From G963677185 sp963677185 (GTDB taxonomy: Bacteria; Bacillota; Syntrophomonadia; Syntrophomonadales; Syntrophomonadaceae): 64,000 nt of DNA. The stretch is taken from positions 1,922,001 to 1,986,000 of the forward strand of contig OY781889.1 in the NCBI GenBank assembly GCA_963677185.1, in the 5' to 3' direction. How positions within the stretch are numbered: the stretch's first letter is position 1; each line of letters starts with the position of its first letter. Shown piece by piece: positions 51,464 to 60,714 of this stretch. The notes under the pieces were generated by a model. The model was not told where the DNA came from. It was given only the letters and a program-made list of their open reading frames with translations, and ran no database searches. A program made the position numbers and the translations under genes.

Positions 51464-52783
51464 TTGAAAAAAATAGCTGTTTATACCCTGGGCTGCAAAG
51501 TCAACCAGGTTGAGAGCGAAAACCTTATCGAAGAATTCAGGCAAAAGGGATATGGCTTGAGCCGCAGTGCGAATGAAGCCGATATTTGCATTATTAACAC
51601 CTGCACCGTTACTCATGTCAGCGATCGTAAATCCCGCAGCCTCATCCGACGGATAGCCCGCGCCCATCCCGATGCCCTGCTGGTTGTTACCGGATGCCTG
51701 GCTGAGCTTCATCCCGAACAGGTGGCTGCCATTGAAGGAGTCAACCTGGTGGTGGGCAACCAGGCTAAAGAAGAGATTCCCAGGATGCTTGAGGAAGCAC
51801 GGTACAGTCATGCTCAAGAGGCGCAGATTATCCGTGCTTTTTCGGGATGTGAAAATGCGCTTCACTGTGTGCTATATTCAAGCCGCCACCGGCGCACACG
51901 GGCTTTTATCAAGATAGCTGACGGTTGTGAGAGCTTTTGCACTTATTGTATCGTACCTTATGCTCGCGGGCCGGTGCGCAGTAAAAAAGCTGCGGATATT
52001 ATTCAAGAAATTAGCAGCCGGTTATCTCTTGGTTACCGGGAAATGGTGCTGACCGGAATTAACATCGGTTATTACGGCTGTGACCTGAAGCCTGAAACCG
52101 GGATAATCTCGATGCTGAAACAGGTGCTGGACCAGGTGCCGGGAGATTATCGCCTGCGGCTCGGTTCGATCAATCCCAACGAAATAGGTACTGACCTGCT
52201 GGAGCTTATTGCTGCCGAACCCAGGATATGCCGCCATTTGCACGTGCCATTGCAGAGTGGCAGCGACCGGGTGCTGCAACTCATGGGCCGCGGTTATGAT
52301 GGCAAGCGTTACCGTGATATACTTACTCAAATCTATCGCCTGATTCCCGAAACGGGCGTGACCACAGATGTCATGACCGGATTTCCTGGAGAAAGCCGGA
52401 CTGATTTTGAAGACACATGCGGGATGATAGGTGATTTTCCCCTGCTGGACCTGCATGTTTTTCGCTATTCGCCCCGCCCCGGAACCGCTGCTGTTTTGCT
52501 TGACAACCAGGTTTCGGAAGCTGAACGGGAAGAGCGCAGCCAGCGCTTGATAAGCCTGGCCGCTGATAAAAAGAAGCAGTTTGTAAAAAACATGCTCGGG
52601 AAAAACTGGAGGGTCTTGCTCGAAAGAAGATTTACAGAGGGTGTTTATAAAGCTCTTAGCGATAATTATGTTGAATTTATATATCAAGCCGAAGAGGCGG
52701 AAATTGGCAGCTTCGTCGAGCTGCAAGCGGTTCGTTGTGAAGTGAATGGGGCTATAAGGGGAGAAAAAGCCGGTCTGGACTAA
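51464..52783 (+). CDS. mtaB: tRNA t6A37 methylthiotransferase MtaB
   Basis: The 439-residue protein has the three N-terminal MiaB-like cysteines (LGCKVNQVES, INTCTV, TGCLAE), the radical SAM site GCESFCTYCIVPYARGP and a C-terminal TRAM-like domain. MtaB forms 2-methylthio-t6A at position 37 of tRNA. It starts at TTG 51464 with AAAGGA upstream. The LGCKVNQ start separates it from MiaB and RimO. Confidence 0.92.
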   Translation: MKKIAVYTLGCKVNQVESENLIEEFRQKGYGLSRSANEADICIINTCTVTHVSDRKSRSLIRRIARAHPDALLVVTGCLAELHPEQVAAIEGVNLVVGNQAKEEIPRMLEEARYSHAQEAQIIRAFSGCENALHCVLYSSRHRRTRAFIKIADGCESFCTYCIVPYARGPVRSKKAADIIQEISSRLSLGYREMVLTGINIGYYGCDLKPETGIISMLKQVLDQVPGDYRLRLGSINPNEIGTDLLELIAAEPRICRHLHVPLQSGSDRVLQLMGRGYDGKRYRDILTQIYRLIPETGVTTDVMTGFPGESRTDFEDTCGMIGDFPLLDLHVFRYSPRPGTAAVLLDNQVSEAEREERSQRLISLAADKKKQFVKNMLGKNWRVLLERRFTEGVYKALSDNYVEFIYQAEEAEIGSFVELQAVRCEVNGAIRGEKAGLD

Positions 52784-53022
52784 TCCCGGACCACCTGTTT
52801 TGTGCCGGCTTTCTCAATGACATAATGTAATTTATATGCTACGATTTATGTATAACATATGACGATGCGTTGTTTTAGCAGAATTCGTAATTGCGCTTAT
52901 TTATGTAACCGGACGCTTATGCTGGGACCGGGCTGTGAAGCTCGGGGGATTTCCTGCTGTTCAACGTGACAGCGGGTGTTCAGGCATTATATGGCGGGAG
53001 CCGGAAAGGCAGGGCAGACCAA

Positions 53023-53373
53023 ATGGCTTTTAAACAGATCGGCCGCAGACTTCAGACTGCTAGAGAAGAGGCTGGTTTTAGCCAGGAACAACTGGCGACA
53101 CTGATGGGTTGCGCCCAATCAACCCTGTCTAATTATGAAAAGGGCAAACGGCGTTTGTATTTGACTCAGCTTGAAAAAATTGCTGAGATACTGGACAAGC
53201 CGATTGAATATTTTATAGAGAACCAGGAAAAAGCTGAAAAAAGCACTGAAGCCGGGGGACTGAACGGCATCGAACCAGAGCTGTTGCAGATTATTAATTC
53301 GCTGTACAGCCTGCCTCAAGAACGGCGGCGATCAGTGATTGATTTTATTAACTGGCAGAAAAACCGAAAATGA
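53023..53373 (+). CDS. XRE-family helix-turn-helix regulator
   Basis: I use ATG 53023 because MAFKQIGRRLQTAREEAGFS matches the start of the HTH_3 domain; the upstream extension has no support. The 116-residue protein is a paralogue of the one at 2761-3162, sharing the recognition segment SNYEKGKxR and the C-terminal RRRxVIDFINW helix. It lies between mtaB and a HIT-family gene, an odd place for a regulator. Targets are unknown. Confidence 0.85.
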   Translation: MAFKQIGRRLQTAREEAGFSQEQLATLMGCAQSTLSNYEKGKRRLYLTQLEKIAEILDKPIEYFIENQEKAEKSTEAGGLNGIEPELLQIINSLYSLPQERRRSVIDFINWQKNRK

Positions 53374-53428
53374 GCCACATTCAGATATGGCAGCCATGAT
53401 AGTTGAAAAAGGCAAAGGAGGTGAACAA

Positions 53429-53779
53429 ATGGCTGACGAAACCTGTATTTTTTGCCGGATTCTAGCCGGGGAGATTCCTGCCCAGGTGGTTTATGAGGAT
53501 GAAAACGCTCTGGTTATCAGGGATATTCAACCGGTGGCTCCGGATCATGTGCTGGTAATAAGTAAAGAACACCTTGCTTCTCTGGATGATTGTACTGATG
53601 AGCAGACCGCCTTGCTGGGGCGCTTGCAGTTACTGGCGGCGAAGATTGCCCGCGAGTTGGGTATTGATAAAGGCGGCTATCGTCTTGTGAATAATTGTGG
53701 AGATGAAGGGGGACAAACGGTACCGCACCTTCACTATCACCTGCTGGGCGGTAGAAGAATGATGTGGCCTCCGGGTTAA
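53429..53779 (+). CDS. HIT-family nucleotide-binding protein
   Basis: The start is ATG 53429 after AAAGGAGGTG. The 116-residue protein has CIFCRILAGEIPAQVVYED at the N-terminus and the histidine triad PHLHYHLLGG near the C-terminus. Such proteins hydrolyse AMP-linked or phosphoramidate substrates. It is often found next to rpsU in Clostridia, as here. Confidence 0.93.
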   Translation: MADETCIFCRILAGEIPAQVVYEDENALVIRDIQPVAPDHVLVISKEHLASLDDCTDEQTALLGRLQLLAAKIARELGIDKGGYRLVNNCGDEGGQTVPHLHYHLLGGRRMMWPPG

Positions 53780-53855
53780 GCTTGACTGGCCCTGTCATCA
53801 TGGTTACAATATAGTGGTGTCTAAACTTCCTGATTAGGTGAGGGGAGGGAAATCA

Positions 53856-54032
53856 ATGAGCGAAGTTCGCGTAGGAAAAAATGAAACTCTGGATAGCGCA
53901 CTCAAGCGTTTCAAGCGTACATGCCAGCGTGCCGGAGTTATGCAGGATATGCGCAAGCACGAACATTATGAAAAGCCAAGCGTAAAGAGAAAGAAAAAAT
54001 CCGAAGCCGCACGCAAGAAGAAAAAGTTCTAA
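53856..54032 (+). CDS. rpsU: 30S ribosomal protein S21
   Basis: The 58-residue basic protein MSEVRVGKNETLDSALKRFK ends in a lysine-rich tail with KKKF. Start ATG 53856 follows GGGGAGGG. It joins the small subunit near the 3' end of 16S rRNA. The gene sits between the HIT gene and the hemZ region. Confidence 0.96.
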   Translation: MSEVRVGKNETLDSALKRFKRTCQRAGVMQDMRKHEHYEKPSVKRKKKSEAARKKKKF

Positions 54033-54055
54033 TCAACAGGCAGGTGGTATTGGCC

Positions 54056-54169
54056 ATGACTTTTATGAACAGAGGCATGCAAAGCCGGGGACAGCGGCTG
54101 GCAGTGACAGGCATAATCACTTTGGTGATAGCCTCATTTTTGTTCAGCATCGTTTATGGAATGTTCTAG
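54056..54169 (+). CDS. Tiny single-pass membrane protein, Prli42-like candidate
   Basis: ATG 54056 with CAGGTGG upstream opens a 37-residue frame: MTFMNRGMQSRGQRL, then one membrane helix AVTGIITLVIASFLFSIVYG. It is too short to be called by most finders. Very small N-terminally basic, single-helix proteins are known in Firmicutes (Prli42 type), but the identity here is a guess. It lies 23 bp after rpsU, before a strong terminator. Confidence 0.5.
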   Translation: MTFMNRGMQSRGQRLAVTGIITLVIASFLFSIVYGMF

Positions 54170-54195
54170 ACCTGGCAACAAAAACGACAATAATG

Positions 54196-54227
54196 GAGCT
54201 GATTTCTTTCAGAAATCAGCTCTTTTT
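54196..54227 (+). terminator. Rho-independent terminator after rpsU
   Basis: A perfect 12-bp stem (54196-54207 with 54211-54222) has a TTC loop and is followed by TTTTT. It ends the HIT-rpsU unit before hemZ. Confidence 0.93.
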
Positions 54228-54246
54228 GATTCAGGTGATATTGGCA

Positions 54247-55737
54247 ATGAAGCTAAATGTAGTAATTGAACCGTCCCATTATTTCAACAGTGTCCACGAA
54301 CTTGCACGACTGGCTTTTTATGGCTGGGAGCTCAAACAGGACGCGCCTGATGGGGCGCAGGCCAGTCTGTACATACGCGTAGCAGGAGCGAAAGCCGCAG
54401 GACATATGGAGGCCGAAATAGTCGATTCCAGCGGCAAGCATGAGTATTCAGTGCTTCTAAAGCTGGTTCCGGATATGCATGAAAGCGAGATCGAAATCCA
54501 GATCCGCAAGGAGCTGAGAATCTTTGTATACAAGCTTCTGTGTCTTTATACCGGGCGCAATATAAATCCTTACGGATTGCTGACCGGTATGAGGCCAGTC
54601 AAGGCGGCGCAGCGGCTGCTGGATTCAGCTTCGGATCCAGACGGGTTGGAAGAGCTTCTGGCCCGGGAGTATTTAACCAATGGTGAAAAATCGGCTTTGC
54701 TGGCTGAAGTGGCTCGGAACAGCCGCCCTTATTTGCACCCACGCGGAGAAGCGGTCCGTAAGATAAGCCTTTATGCAGGCATTCCTTATTGTCCCAGCCG
54801 CTGCCGGTATTGTTCTTTCCCGGGAGCGGTGCTGCGCGATTACCAGCAGGAGATTCCGGCTTTTCTGGCCTGCCTGCATCGCGAAATCGATGAATTATCT
54901 GGCTGCTTGCGTGAACTTCGGCTTGATGTGGAGAACATATATATCGGCGGGGGAACGCCCAGCATCCTGAACGATGATGACCTCGAAAAGCTGCTGGAGG
55001 CTATCAATCAGGGATTTTCCGGTGATCCTGGACGGGAGATCAGCGTAGAAGCCGGGCGGGCTGACACCCTTTCCCGCAGCAAGCTGGAAATAATGTCAGA
55101 GGCCGGAGTGCGGCGCATCTGCATCAATCCTCAAACTATGCAGGATCAGACGCTGGTTCGCATCGGGCGCCTTCACGATACCAGAGCGGTGGAAGAAGCA
55201 GTGGACCTGGCTCGCCAGGCAGGATTTAAGACTATTAACATGGATCTCATCGCCGGACTCGAAGGCGAAGAACAGGTGGATTATGAGGCCAGTTGCCGGC
55301 GGGTGCTGGCGCTGCTGCCCGAAAACGTTACCGTTCACAGCCTGGCAGTTAAAAAAGGCTCCCGGCTGGCGAGGGAATACGGGTTTAAGCCGGTAGAAGG
55401 GGAGATAGGCGCCGTGGAAAAGGCCTTGCGCTATTTCGAAAAGAGCTTCAGAAACGCCGGCTACAGGCCATATTACCTGTATCGTCAGAAATACATGCGT
55501 GATAACATGGAAAACATAGGTTTTGCACTGCCAGGTCATATTTGCCGCTATAATGTGCAGATGATCGAGGAGCGCCAGACCATTCTGGGAATAGGGGGCG
55601 GAGCCTCCAGCAAGTTTGTAGACAACCGGCAACAACTGAAAGGGGCTTTTTACAATCCCAAGGATCCGTATTTTTATTGCCGGGATATTGAAAGGCTCGT
55701 ACAGACCAAAGTTGACAAGCTCAGGGCCATATTCTAG
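54247..55737 (+). CDS. hemZ: HemZ-like radical SAM coproporphyrinogen dehydrogenase
   Basis: I place the start at ATG 54247 after AGGTGAT, since an upstream start would fall within the terminator. The 496-residue protein has an N-terminal extra domain and the SAM site YAGIPYCPSRCRYCSF (about 190), then NIYIGGGTPSIL. This layout matches HemZ, an oxygen-independent oxidase of coproporphyrinogen III in Firmicutes. HemW-type proteins lack the N-terminal domain. Confidence 0.9.
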   Translation: MKLNVVIEPSHYFNSVHELARLAFYGWELKQDAPDGAQASLYIRVAGAKAAGHMEAEIVDSSGKHEYSVLLKLVPDMHESEIEIQIRKELRIFVYKLLCLYTGRNINPYGLLTGMRPVKAAQRLLDSASDPDGLEELLAREYLTNGEKSALLAEVARNSRPYLHPRGEAVRKISLYAGIPYCPSRCRYCSFPGAVLRDYQQEIPAFLACLHREIDELSGCLRELRLDVENIYIGGGTPSILNDDDLEKLLEAINQGFSGDPGREISVEAGRADTLSRSKLEIMSEAGVRRICINPQTMQDQTLVRIGRLHDTRAVEEAVDLARQAGFKTINMDLIAGLEGEEQVDYEASCRRVLALLPENVTVHSLAVKKGSRLAREYGFKPVEGEIGAVEKALRYFEKSFRNAGYRPYYLYRQKYMRDNMENIGFALPGHICRYNVQMIEERQTILGIGGGASSKFVDNRQQLKGAFYNPKDPYFYCRDIERLVQTKVDKLRAIF

Positions 55738-55824
55738 AATGAACAGCAGATTTTATGAATGCCGCACCGGAGCGATGCCAGGAAGGCAGGCGGCAAAAGC
55801 CCGTACCGGGCAGGAGGACACAGC

Positions 55825-57099
55825 ATGCAAATAAGGGCCCCGCGCGGCACCGCTGATATTGTCCCGCCTGACAGCAGCAGCTGGCAGAGGGTGGAGAGAT
55901 GTATGCAGGAAACGGCTGAATTATTCGCCTTTCAAGAGATACGCTTCCCGATATTTGAGCATACAGAGCTATTTGAACGCGGTGTCGGAGAAACCACCGA
56001 TATAGTAAGCAAAGAGATGTACACATTTAATGATAAAGGAGGGCGCAGCGTAACATTGCGCCCTGAAGGAACCGCTTCCTGTGTGCGAGCCCTGGTGGAG
56101 CACGGTCTGTACGGAGGCGTGCTGCCGGTCAAATGGTACTACGGCGGTCCCATGTTCCGGTATGATCGTCCAGCTGCCGGACGATTCCGACAATTTCACC
56201 AGTTTGGAGCCGAAGTGTTTGGCAGTCAGGAGCCTTCGGTCGACGCCGAGGTGATCCACCTTATGATAGAGATCATGAATCGTCTGGGACTGAGGGATTA
56301 CGAACTCCATATGAATTCAGTAGGATGCCCGCAATGCCGCCAGGTTTTCCGGGAGCGCCTGCTGGATTTTCTGGAGCCGGTCAAGGATGATTTGTGTCAG
56401 GATTGCAGTGCGAGACGGGAGCGAAATCCCCTGCGGGTACTGGACTGCAAGGTACCAAAATGCCAGCAGGCCATATCCGGTCACCCGGTTATGCTGGACA
56501 GCCTTTGTGAAGATTGCCGCAGCCATTATGAAAGGGTTAAGGCTATTTTAGCCCATCACGGAACCGGGTTCATTCAAGATGACCGGTTGGTCAGAGGGCT
56601 GGATTACTATATCAGGACCACTTTTGAAGTGCATTTGCCGGCTATCGGCGGTGCCAGTGCAGTCGGCGGCGGAGGGCGCTATGACGGGCTGGTTCGCGAA
56701 CTGGGCGGGCCGGATTTGCCGGGAATTGGCTTTGCTTTCGGAATGGAACGACTGATTGGAGCCCTGGGCAGCCAGGAGGCGAAGGAGCAGGAAGGCCCGC
56801 TTTTTATCGCCCTGTTCGACTCCGACTATGAGTTGGAAGCCGACCTGATGCTGGCCCGACTGCGCAGAGCGGGGTTTAAAGCCGAAAGAGACCTGAACGG
56901 CAGGAGTCCCAAGGCCCAGATGAAATACGCTGATAAGATTAAAGCCCCGCTGGTGCTGATGATCGGCAGTGACGAGATCGCCGGCGGCTTTTATACAGTG
57001 AAAAATATGCGCCAGGGCGGGCAGAACCAGGTGGAATCAGTTCGGATTCTGGAGGAATGCCGCCGGGTCATTGATAACATACGGGAGGCCAGTAAATAA
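55825..57099 (+). CDS. hisS: Histidyl-tRNA synthetase
   Basis: The start is ATG 55825 (MQIRAPRGTADIVPPD) after GGAGG. The 424-residue class II synthetase has motif 2 (KWYYGGPMFRYDRPAAGRFR), FHQFGAEVFG and the histidine-specific RGLDYYIRTTFEV. The C-terminal anticodon-binding domain is present. It overlaps aspS by one base. Confidence 0.97.
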   Translation: MQIRAPRGTADIVPPDSSSWQRVERCMQETAELFAFQEIRFPIFEHTELFERGVGETTDIVSKEMYTFNDKGGRSVTLRPEGTASCVRALVEHGLYGGVLPVKWYYGGPMFRYDRPAAGRFRQFHQFGAEVFGSQEPSVDAEVIHLMIEIMNRLGLRDYELHMNSVGCPQCRQVFRERLLDFLEPVKDDLCQDCSARRERNPLRVLDCKVPKCQQAISGHPVMLDSLCEDCRSHYERVKAILAHHGTGFIQDDRLVRGLDYYIRTTFEVHLPAIGGASAVGGGGRYDGLVRELGGPDLPGIGFAFGMERLIGALGSQEAKEQEGPLFIALFDSDYELEADLMLARLRRAGFKAERDLNGRSPKAQMKYADKIKAPLVLMIGSDEIAGGFYTVKNMRQGGQNQVESVRILEECRRVIDNIREASK

Positions 57100-58871
57100 T
57101 GATGAAAAGAACCCATTACACAACCCAACTCGGAGTGGAGCAAGCCGGCCAGGATGTGGTCATATGCGGCTGGGTAGACACGCGGCGCGATCACGGCGGT
57201 CTGATTTTTGTGGACCTGCGTGACCGTTCGGGTATTATGCAGGTGGTGTTCAATCCTGAGATCAACCTGGACGCCTTTCACCTGGCCGAAAGCGTGCGAG
57301 GAGAATACGTTGTGGCAGCAGCAGGAAAACTAAGACTGCGGCCTGATGAAACCATCAATCCTAACATTCAGACCGGCCAGGTGGAAATTTATGTTGATAA
57401 AATGGAAGTGCTGAACAGTTCCAAAACACCGCCCTTCTACATAGAAGACGGGATCAATGTTGATGAGCTGTTGCGCTTGAAATACCGCTACCTGGACCTG
57501 CGGCGCCCGGAAATGCAAAAGATTATGATGCTTCGCCATCGGGTTGTTAAGGAAATACGTGACTACCTGGATGAAAATGGGTTCATGGATCTGGAAACAC
57601 CCATACTGATGAAAAGCTCGCCCGAAGGCGCCCGGGATTACCTGGTGCCCAGCCGGGTGCATCCTGGTTCATTCTATGCCCTGCCACAGTCTCCGCAGAT
57701 ATTTAAGCAGCTGTTGATGGTGGCGGGATTTGACCGTTATTTCCAGATTGCACGTTGTTTCAGAGATGAAGATTTAAGGGCCGACCGTCAGCCCGAGTTT
57801 ACCCAGCTGGATATGGAAATGTCCTTCGTTGATGAAGAAGACATTTTCGGCCTGGTGGAAGAGATGATGGCCCGCCTTTTCCAGGCTGGTATGGGAAGGA
57901 TTATTAACACGCCTTTCCCACGCTTGACCTATGCAGAATGCATGGCCAGATTTGGTTCCGACAAGCCTGATTTGAGATTCGGGCTGGAAATAGTTGATGT
58001 CACTGATATTTTGGGTAATTCTGACTTCAAGGTCTTTAGCGGTGCCGTGGCGGCTGGAGGGGTTGTTAGGGCTATCAACGCCAAAGGATGCGGGGAAAAG
58101 TTTTCCCGCCGGGAAATAGATGATCTCGGACGTTTGGCGATTGAATATGGAGCCAGGGGTATGGCCTGGATAGTGGTGACGGAAAACGAGCTAAAATCGC
58201 CTATTACCAAGTTCCTTAAAGAAGACCAGATTAAGGGCTTGCTGGACCGAATGCAGGCCGAAGCCGGCGATTTGATTATATTCGGGGCGGATAGCACCGA
58301 AATGGTTTGCCGGGTGCTGGGTTTCATGAGGCTGGAACTGGCCAGGCGTTTGGAGCTTCGCCACGATGAAGAGCTGAACTTCCTGTGGGTCACTGATTTC
58401 CCCTTGCTGGAATGGGATGATGAGGAAAAACGCTATGTTGCCGTACATCATATGTTTACATCGCCCAAGCTTGAAGACATCGACGCTATGGAAGCCGAAC
58501 CCGCCAAAACCAGGGCCCGGGCCTACGATCTGGTGTTGAATGGAACTGAAGTGGGCGGAGGCAGCCTGCGCATATACCAGCGCAGCTTGCAGGAGCGCAT
58601 GTTCTCTCTGGTGGGCATGACTATGGAAGACGCCCGGGAAAAATTCGGATACCTTATGGATGCCTTCGAATATGGCACTCCCCCGCATGGCGGCATTGCG
58701 TTCGGAATAGACCGACTGGTGATGCTAATGGCCGGGCGCGACAGCATACGCGATGTGATCGCTTTTCCAAAAACCCAGAGTGCGGCCTGCCCTATGACCG
58801 AAGCGCCGTCAAAGGTTAGCCTGCGCCAGCTGCGCGAATTATCCCTGAAGATAAGGGAAGAAAAGGCATAA
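57099..58871 (+). CDS. aspS: Aspartyl-tRNA synthetase
   Basis: The 590-residue class II synthetase has an N-terminal OB fold (VVICGWVDTRRDHGGLIF), motif 2 around FQIARCFRDEDLRADRQPEF and motif 3 near GIAFGIDRLVMLMAG. The GAD insert marks the bacterial type. Its length fits either the discriminating or non-discriminating form. ATG 57099 overlaps the hisS stop, coupling translation. The gene precedes the 6S RNA. Confidence 0.97.
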   Translation: MMKRTHYTTQLGVEQAGQDVVICGWVDTRRDHGGLIFVDLRDRSGIMQVVFNPEINLDAFHLAESVRGEYVVAAAGKLRLRPDETINPNIQTGQVEIYVDKMEVLNSSKTPPFYIEDGINVDELLRLKYRYLDLRRPEMQKIMMLRHRVVKEIRDYLDENGFMDLETPILMKSSPEGARDYLVPSRVHPGSFYALPQSPQIFKQLLMVAGFDRYFQIARCFRDEDLRADRQPEFTQLDMEMSFVDEEDIFGLVEEMMARLFQAGMGRIINTPFPRLTYAECMARFGSDKPDLRFGLEIVDVTDILGNSDFKVFSGAVAAGGVVRAINAKGCGEKFSRREIDDLGRLAIEYGARGMAWIVVTENELKSPITKFLKEDQIKGLLDRMQAEAGDLIIFGADSTEMVCRVLGFMRLELARRLELRHDEELNFLWVTDFPLLEWDDEEKRYVAVHHMFTSPKLEDIDAMEAEPAKTRARAYDLVLNGTEVGGGSLRIYQRSLQERMFSLVGMTMEDAREKFGYLMDAFEYGTPPHGGIAFGIDRLVMLMAGRDSIRDVIAFPKTQSAACPMTEAPSKVSLRQLRELSLKIREEKA

Positions 58872-58887
58872 CCGCCGTATGCTGTCA

Positions 58888-58916
58888 TTGAACCTTGATG
58901 AGCGGTATGATATAAT
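58888..58916 (+). promoter_or_regulatory. Promoter of the 6S RNA
   Basis: TTGAAC (58888-58893) and TATAAT (58911-58916) are 17 bases apart, placing the start near 58923. Confidence 0.65.
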
Positions 58917-58922
58917 TATTTC

Positions 58923-59120
58923 CAGAATATAGTATGCATAGATTCCCTGCTGAGTGCGTGAAAAGTTGTTAAATTTTTGCCAACACCAATAATCTGGGAG
59001 CGAGTGCTTCACCTATGGAGTGTAAGCCCATTTAGTGGGAAACATAAAGTCCGTGAGACTGCACCCACTTGACTTTCAGGTTTAAATTTGACAGCAGCAC
59101 GGCCCAGTGGGGATTTATAT
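58923..59120 (+). ncRNA. ssrS: 6S RNA
   Basis: This region lies between aspS and tcdA, the place of 6S-1 (bsrA) in Bacillus subtilis. It folds as a long rod: GTTGTTAAATTTTT pairs with the segment around TTTAAATTTGACAGC, and CTGCTGAGTGCG with CAGCAGCAC. The middle holds GGGAGCGAGTGCTTCACC and further short stems, as in 6S RNA. It binds RNA polymerase holoenzyme by imitating an open promoter. The ends are approximate. Confidence 0.72.
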
Positions 59121-59133
59121 TTACGGAGGCTTT

Positions 59134-59838
59134 ATGAGCAGCTATTTAGTGCGCAGCACTTTGTTGCTGGGGGCTCATAACATACATAAATTGCAGAACG
59201 CCTGTGTTATGGTCGTGGGTCTGGGCGGAGTAGGCTCATACAGCGTTGAGGCTCTGGCTCGCAGCGGAATAGGTCGTATCATCCTGGTTGAACGCGACCG
59301 GGTGGAAATATCCAATATCAACCGCCAGATACCGGCCCTCCATTCTACGGTCGGGCAGCTTAAGGCAGATGTAGTGGCCGCCCGAATCCTTGACATCAAT
59401 CCATCAATGACAGTTGACAGGCATACCATATCTTACGGTGCCAGCAGTTGCGCCGGCATCATGAAGGACCAGCCCGGCTTTGTAGTGGATGCTATAGATT
59501 CTATAGGAGACAAGCTGCACCTGGTCCAGTATTGCCTGGCGGAAAACATTCCGATTATCAGTTCCATGGGCATGGCTAACCGCCTGGATCCTTCTTGCAT
59601 CACCATTGCTGATTTGGCGGACACACACACCTGTCCTGTAGCAAGGGTAATGCGGCGGGAATTAAAAAAGGTGGGCATTGAAGACGGTCTCAAGGTCGTT
59701 TTTTCCACTGAAAGCCCCTTCCCGGTACCCCGGCAGGAAGGGGAAGCGGCTGCCCTGGGTTCGGTTGCTTTTGTACCATCAGTGGCAGGCCTGTTTATCG
59801 CTTCGTATGTTGTACGCAAGATCTGCGGCTTGATATAG
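59134..59838 (+). CDS. tcdA: tRNA threonylcarbamoyladenosine dehydratase
   Basis: The start is ATG 59134 after GGAGG. The 234-residue E1-like protein has the nucleotide motif VVGLGGVGSYSVEALARSGIG, RIILVERDRVEISNINRQ and KADVVAARI. It forms the cyclic ct6A modification of tRNA in an ATP-dependent step. It is next to aspS, as in many Firmicutes. Confidence 0.95.
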   Translation: MSSYLVRSTLLLGAHNIHKLQNACVMVVGLGGVGSYSVEALARSGIGRIILVERDRVEISNINRQIPALHSTVGQLKADVVAARILDINPSMTVDRHTISYGASSCAGIMKDQPGFVVDAIDSIGDKLHLVQYCLAENIPIISSMGMANRLDPSCITIADLADTHTCPVARVMRRELKKVGIEDGLKVVFSTESPFPVPRQEGEAAALGSVAFVPSVAGLFIASYVVRKICGLI

Positions 59839-59973
59839 TATTCATCAAATAATGCATATCAGGCAGTTGCGGTAAGGCCGCGCACGCTGCATTCCAGGTC
59901 TATGCTGAAAGGCAAGGCACTGCTGCGGCAGGATCGGAGACTATTTATAAATAGCAGGGAGACAGCAGAACCA

Positions 59974-60714
59974 ATGGAAATAAAATCGAATCCACAGAAG
60001 AAAAATATCTGGATAAGCCTGGGTTTTGGGCTGCTGGGAGTGTTCATGATGATGGCGCCTTCGCTGCTGGACATAAACATAATGAACGGAGGCGGGGCTC
60101 TTATATTTATAGGAATCCTGATTTTCCTCACCTCCATCCCGGTGGCAGTCATGTTTTACAAGCGCTTCAGGCTGCTGGACAGCATTTTGAATGGGAGAAA
60201 CGTGCTGGTCCATTGGCGATACGAGCCGCAGCTGTGGGCGCAATACGCGGATGAAGAGGAGGTCAGAAACCGGGCGGGCAAAATACAGCTGTTCCTGATT
60301 ATCGCTGGTTTCGCATTTGTGGTCGGCCTGCTGTTTTTCATAATAGACCCTGAAGAGGGGGGGCTGGCGACTTTTTTGACAATGCTGGGGCTCATAGTGG
60401 TGATAGGAATTACGGCGTTTTTAAGCATCCGCATCAAGGCCCGGCGCAATCGCACTGCCGTACCCGAAGTGTACATAGCTCCGGATGGCATATATTTTAA
60501 CCGGGATCTTCATTCCTGGAAGCACGTCGGCAGTCATTTGGATTCAGTAAGAATTGTAGAAGCCCGGGTTCCAGTAATTGAATTTGTCTATGCCTATATG
60601 TCCAAGCAGGGAATGGATTATGTCAATGTCAATGTGCCGATCCCTGCGGGAGAGATGGAGCACGCGTTTCAGATCGCAGGATTTTTTAATAATGAAGGTT
60701 TGCAGGAACAATGA
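59974..60714 (+). CDS. Hypothetical membrane protein
   Basis: I take ATG 59974 after GGGAG, giving 246 residues. Four membrane helices are visible in two pairs (WISLGFGLLGVFMMMAPSLL, GALIFIGILIFLTSIPVAVM; LFLIIAGFAFVVGLLFFII and LTMLGLIVVIGITAFLSI). A C-terminal soluble part (PEVYIAPDGIYFNRDLHSWK) may be a PH-like fold. The 3' end overlaps the next gene by four bases. The function is unknown. Confidence 0.75.
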   Translation: MEIKSNPQKKNIWISLGFGLLGVFMMMAPSLLDINIMNGGGALIFIGILIFLTSIPVAVMFYKRFRLLDSILNGRNVLVHWRYEPQLWAQYADEEEVRNRAGKIQLFLIIAGFAFVVGLLFFIIDPEEGGLATFLTMLGLIVVIGITAFLSIRIKARRNRTAVPEVYIAPDGIYFNRDLHSWKHVGSHLDSVRIVEARVPVIEFVYAYMSKQGMDYVNVNVPIPAGEMEHAFQIAGFFNNEGLQEQ

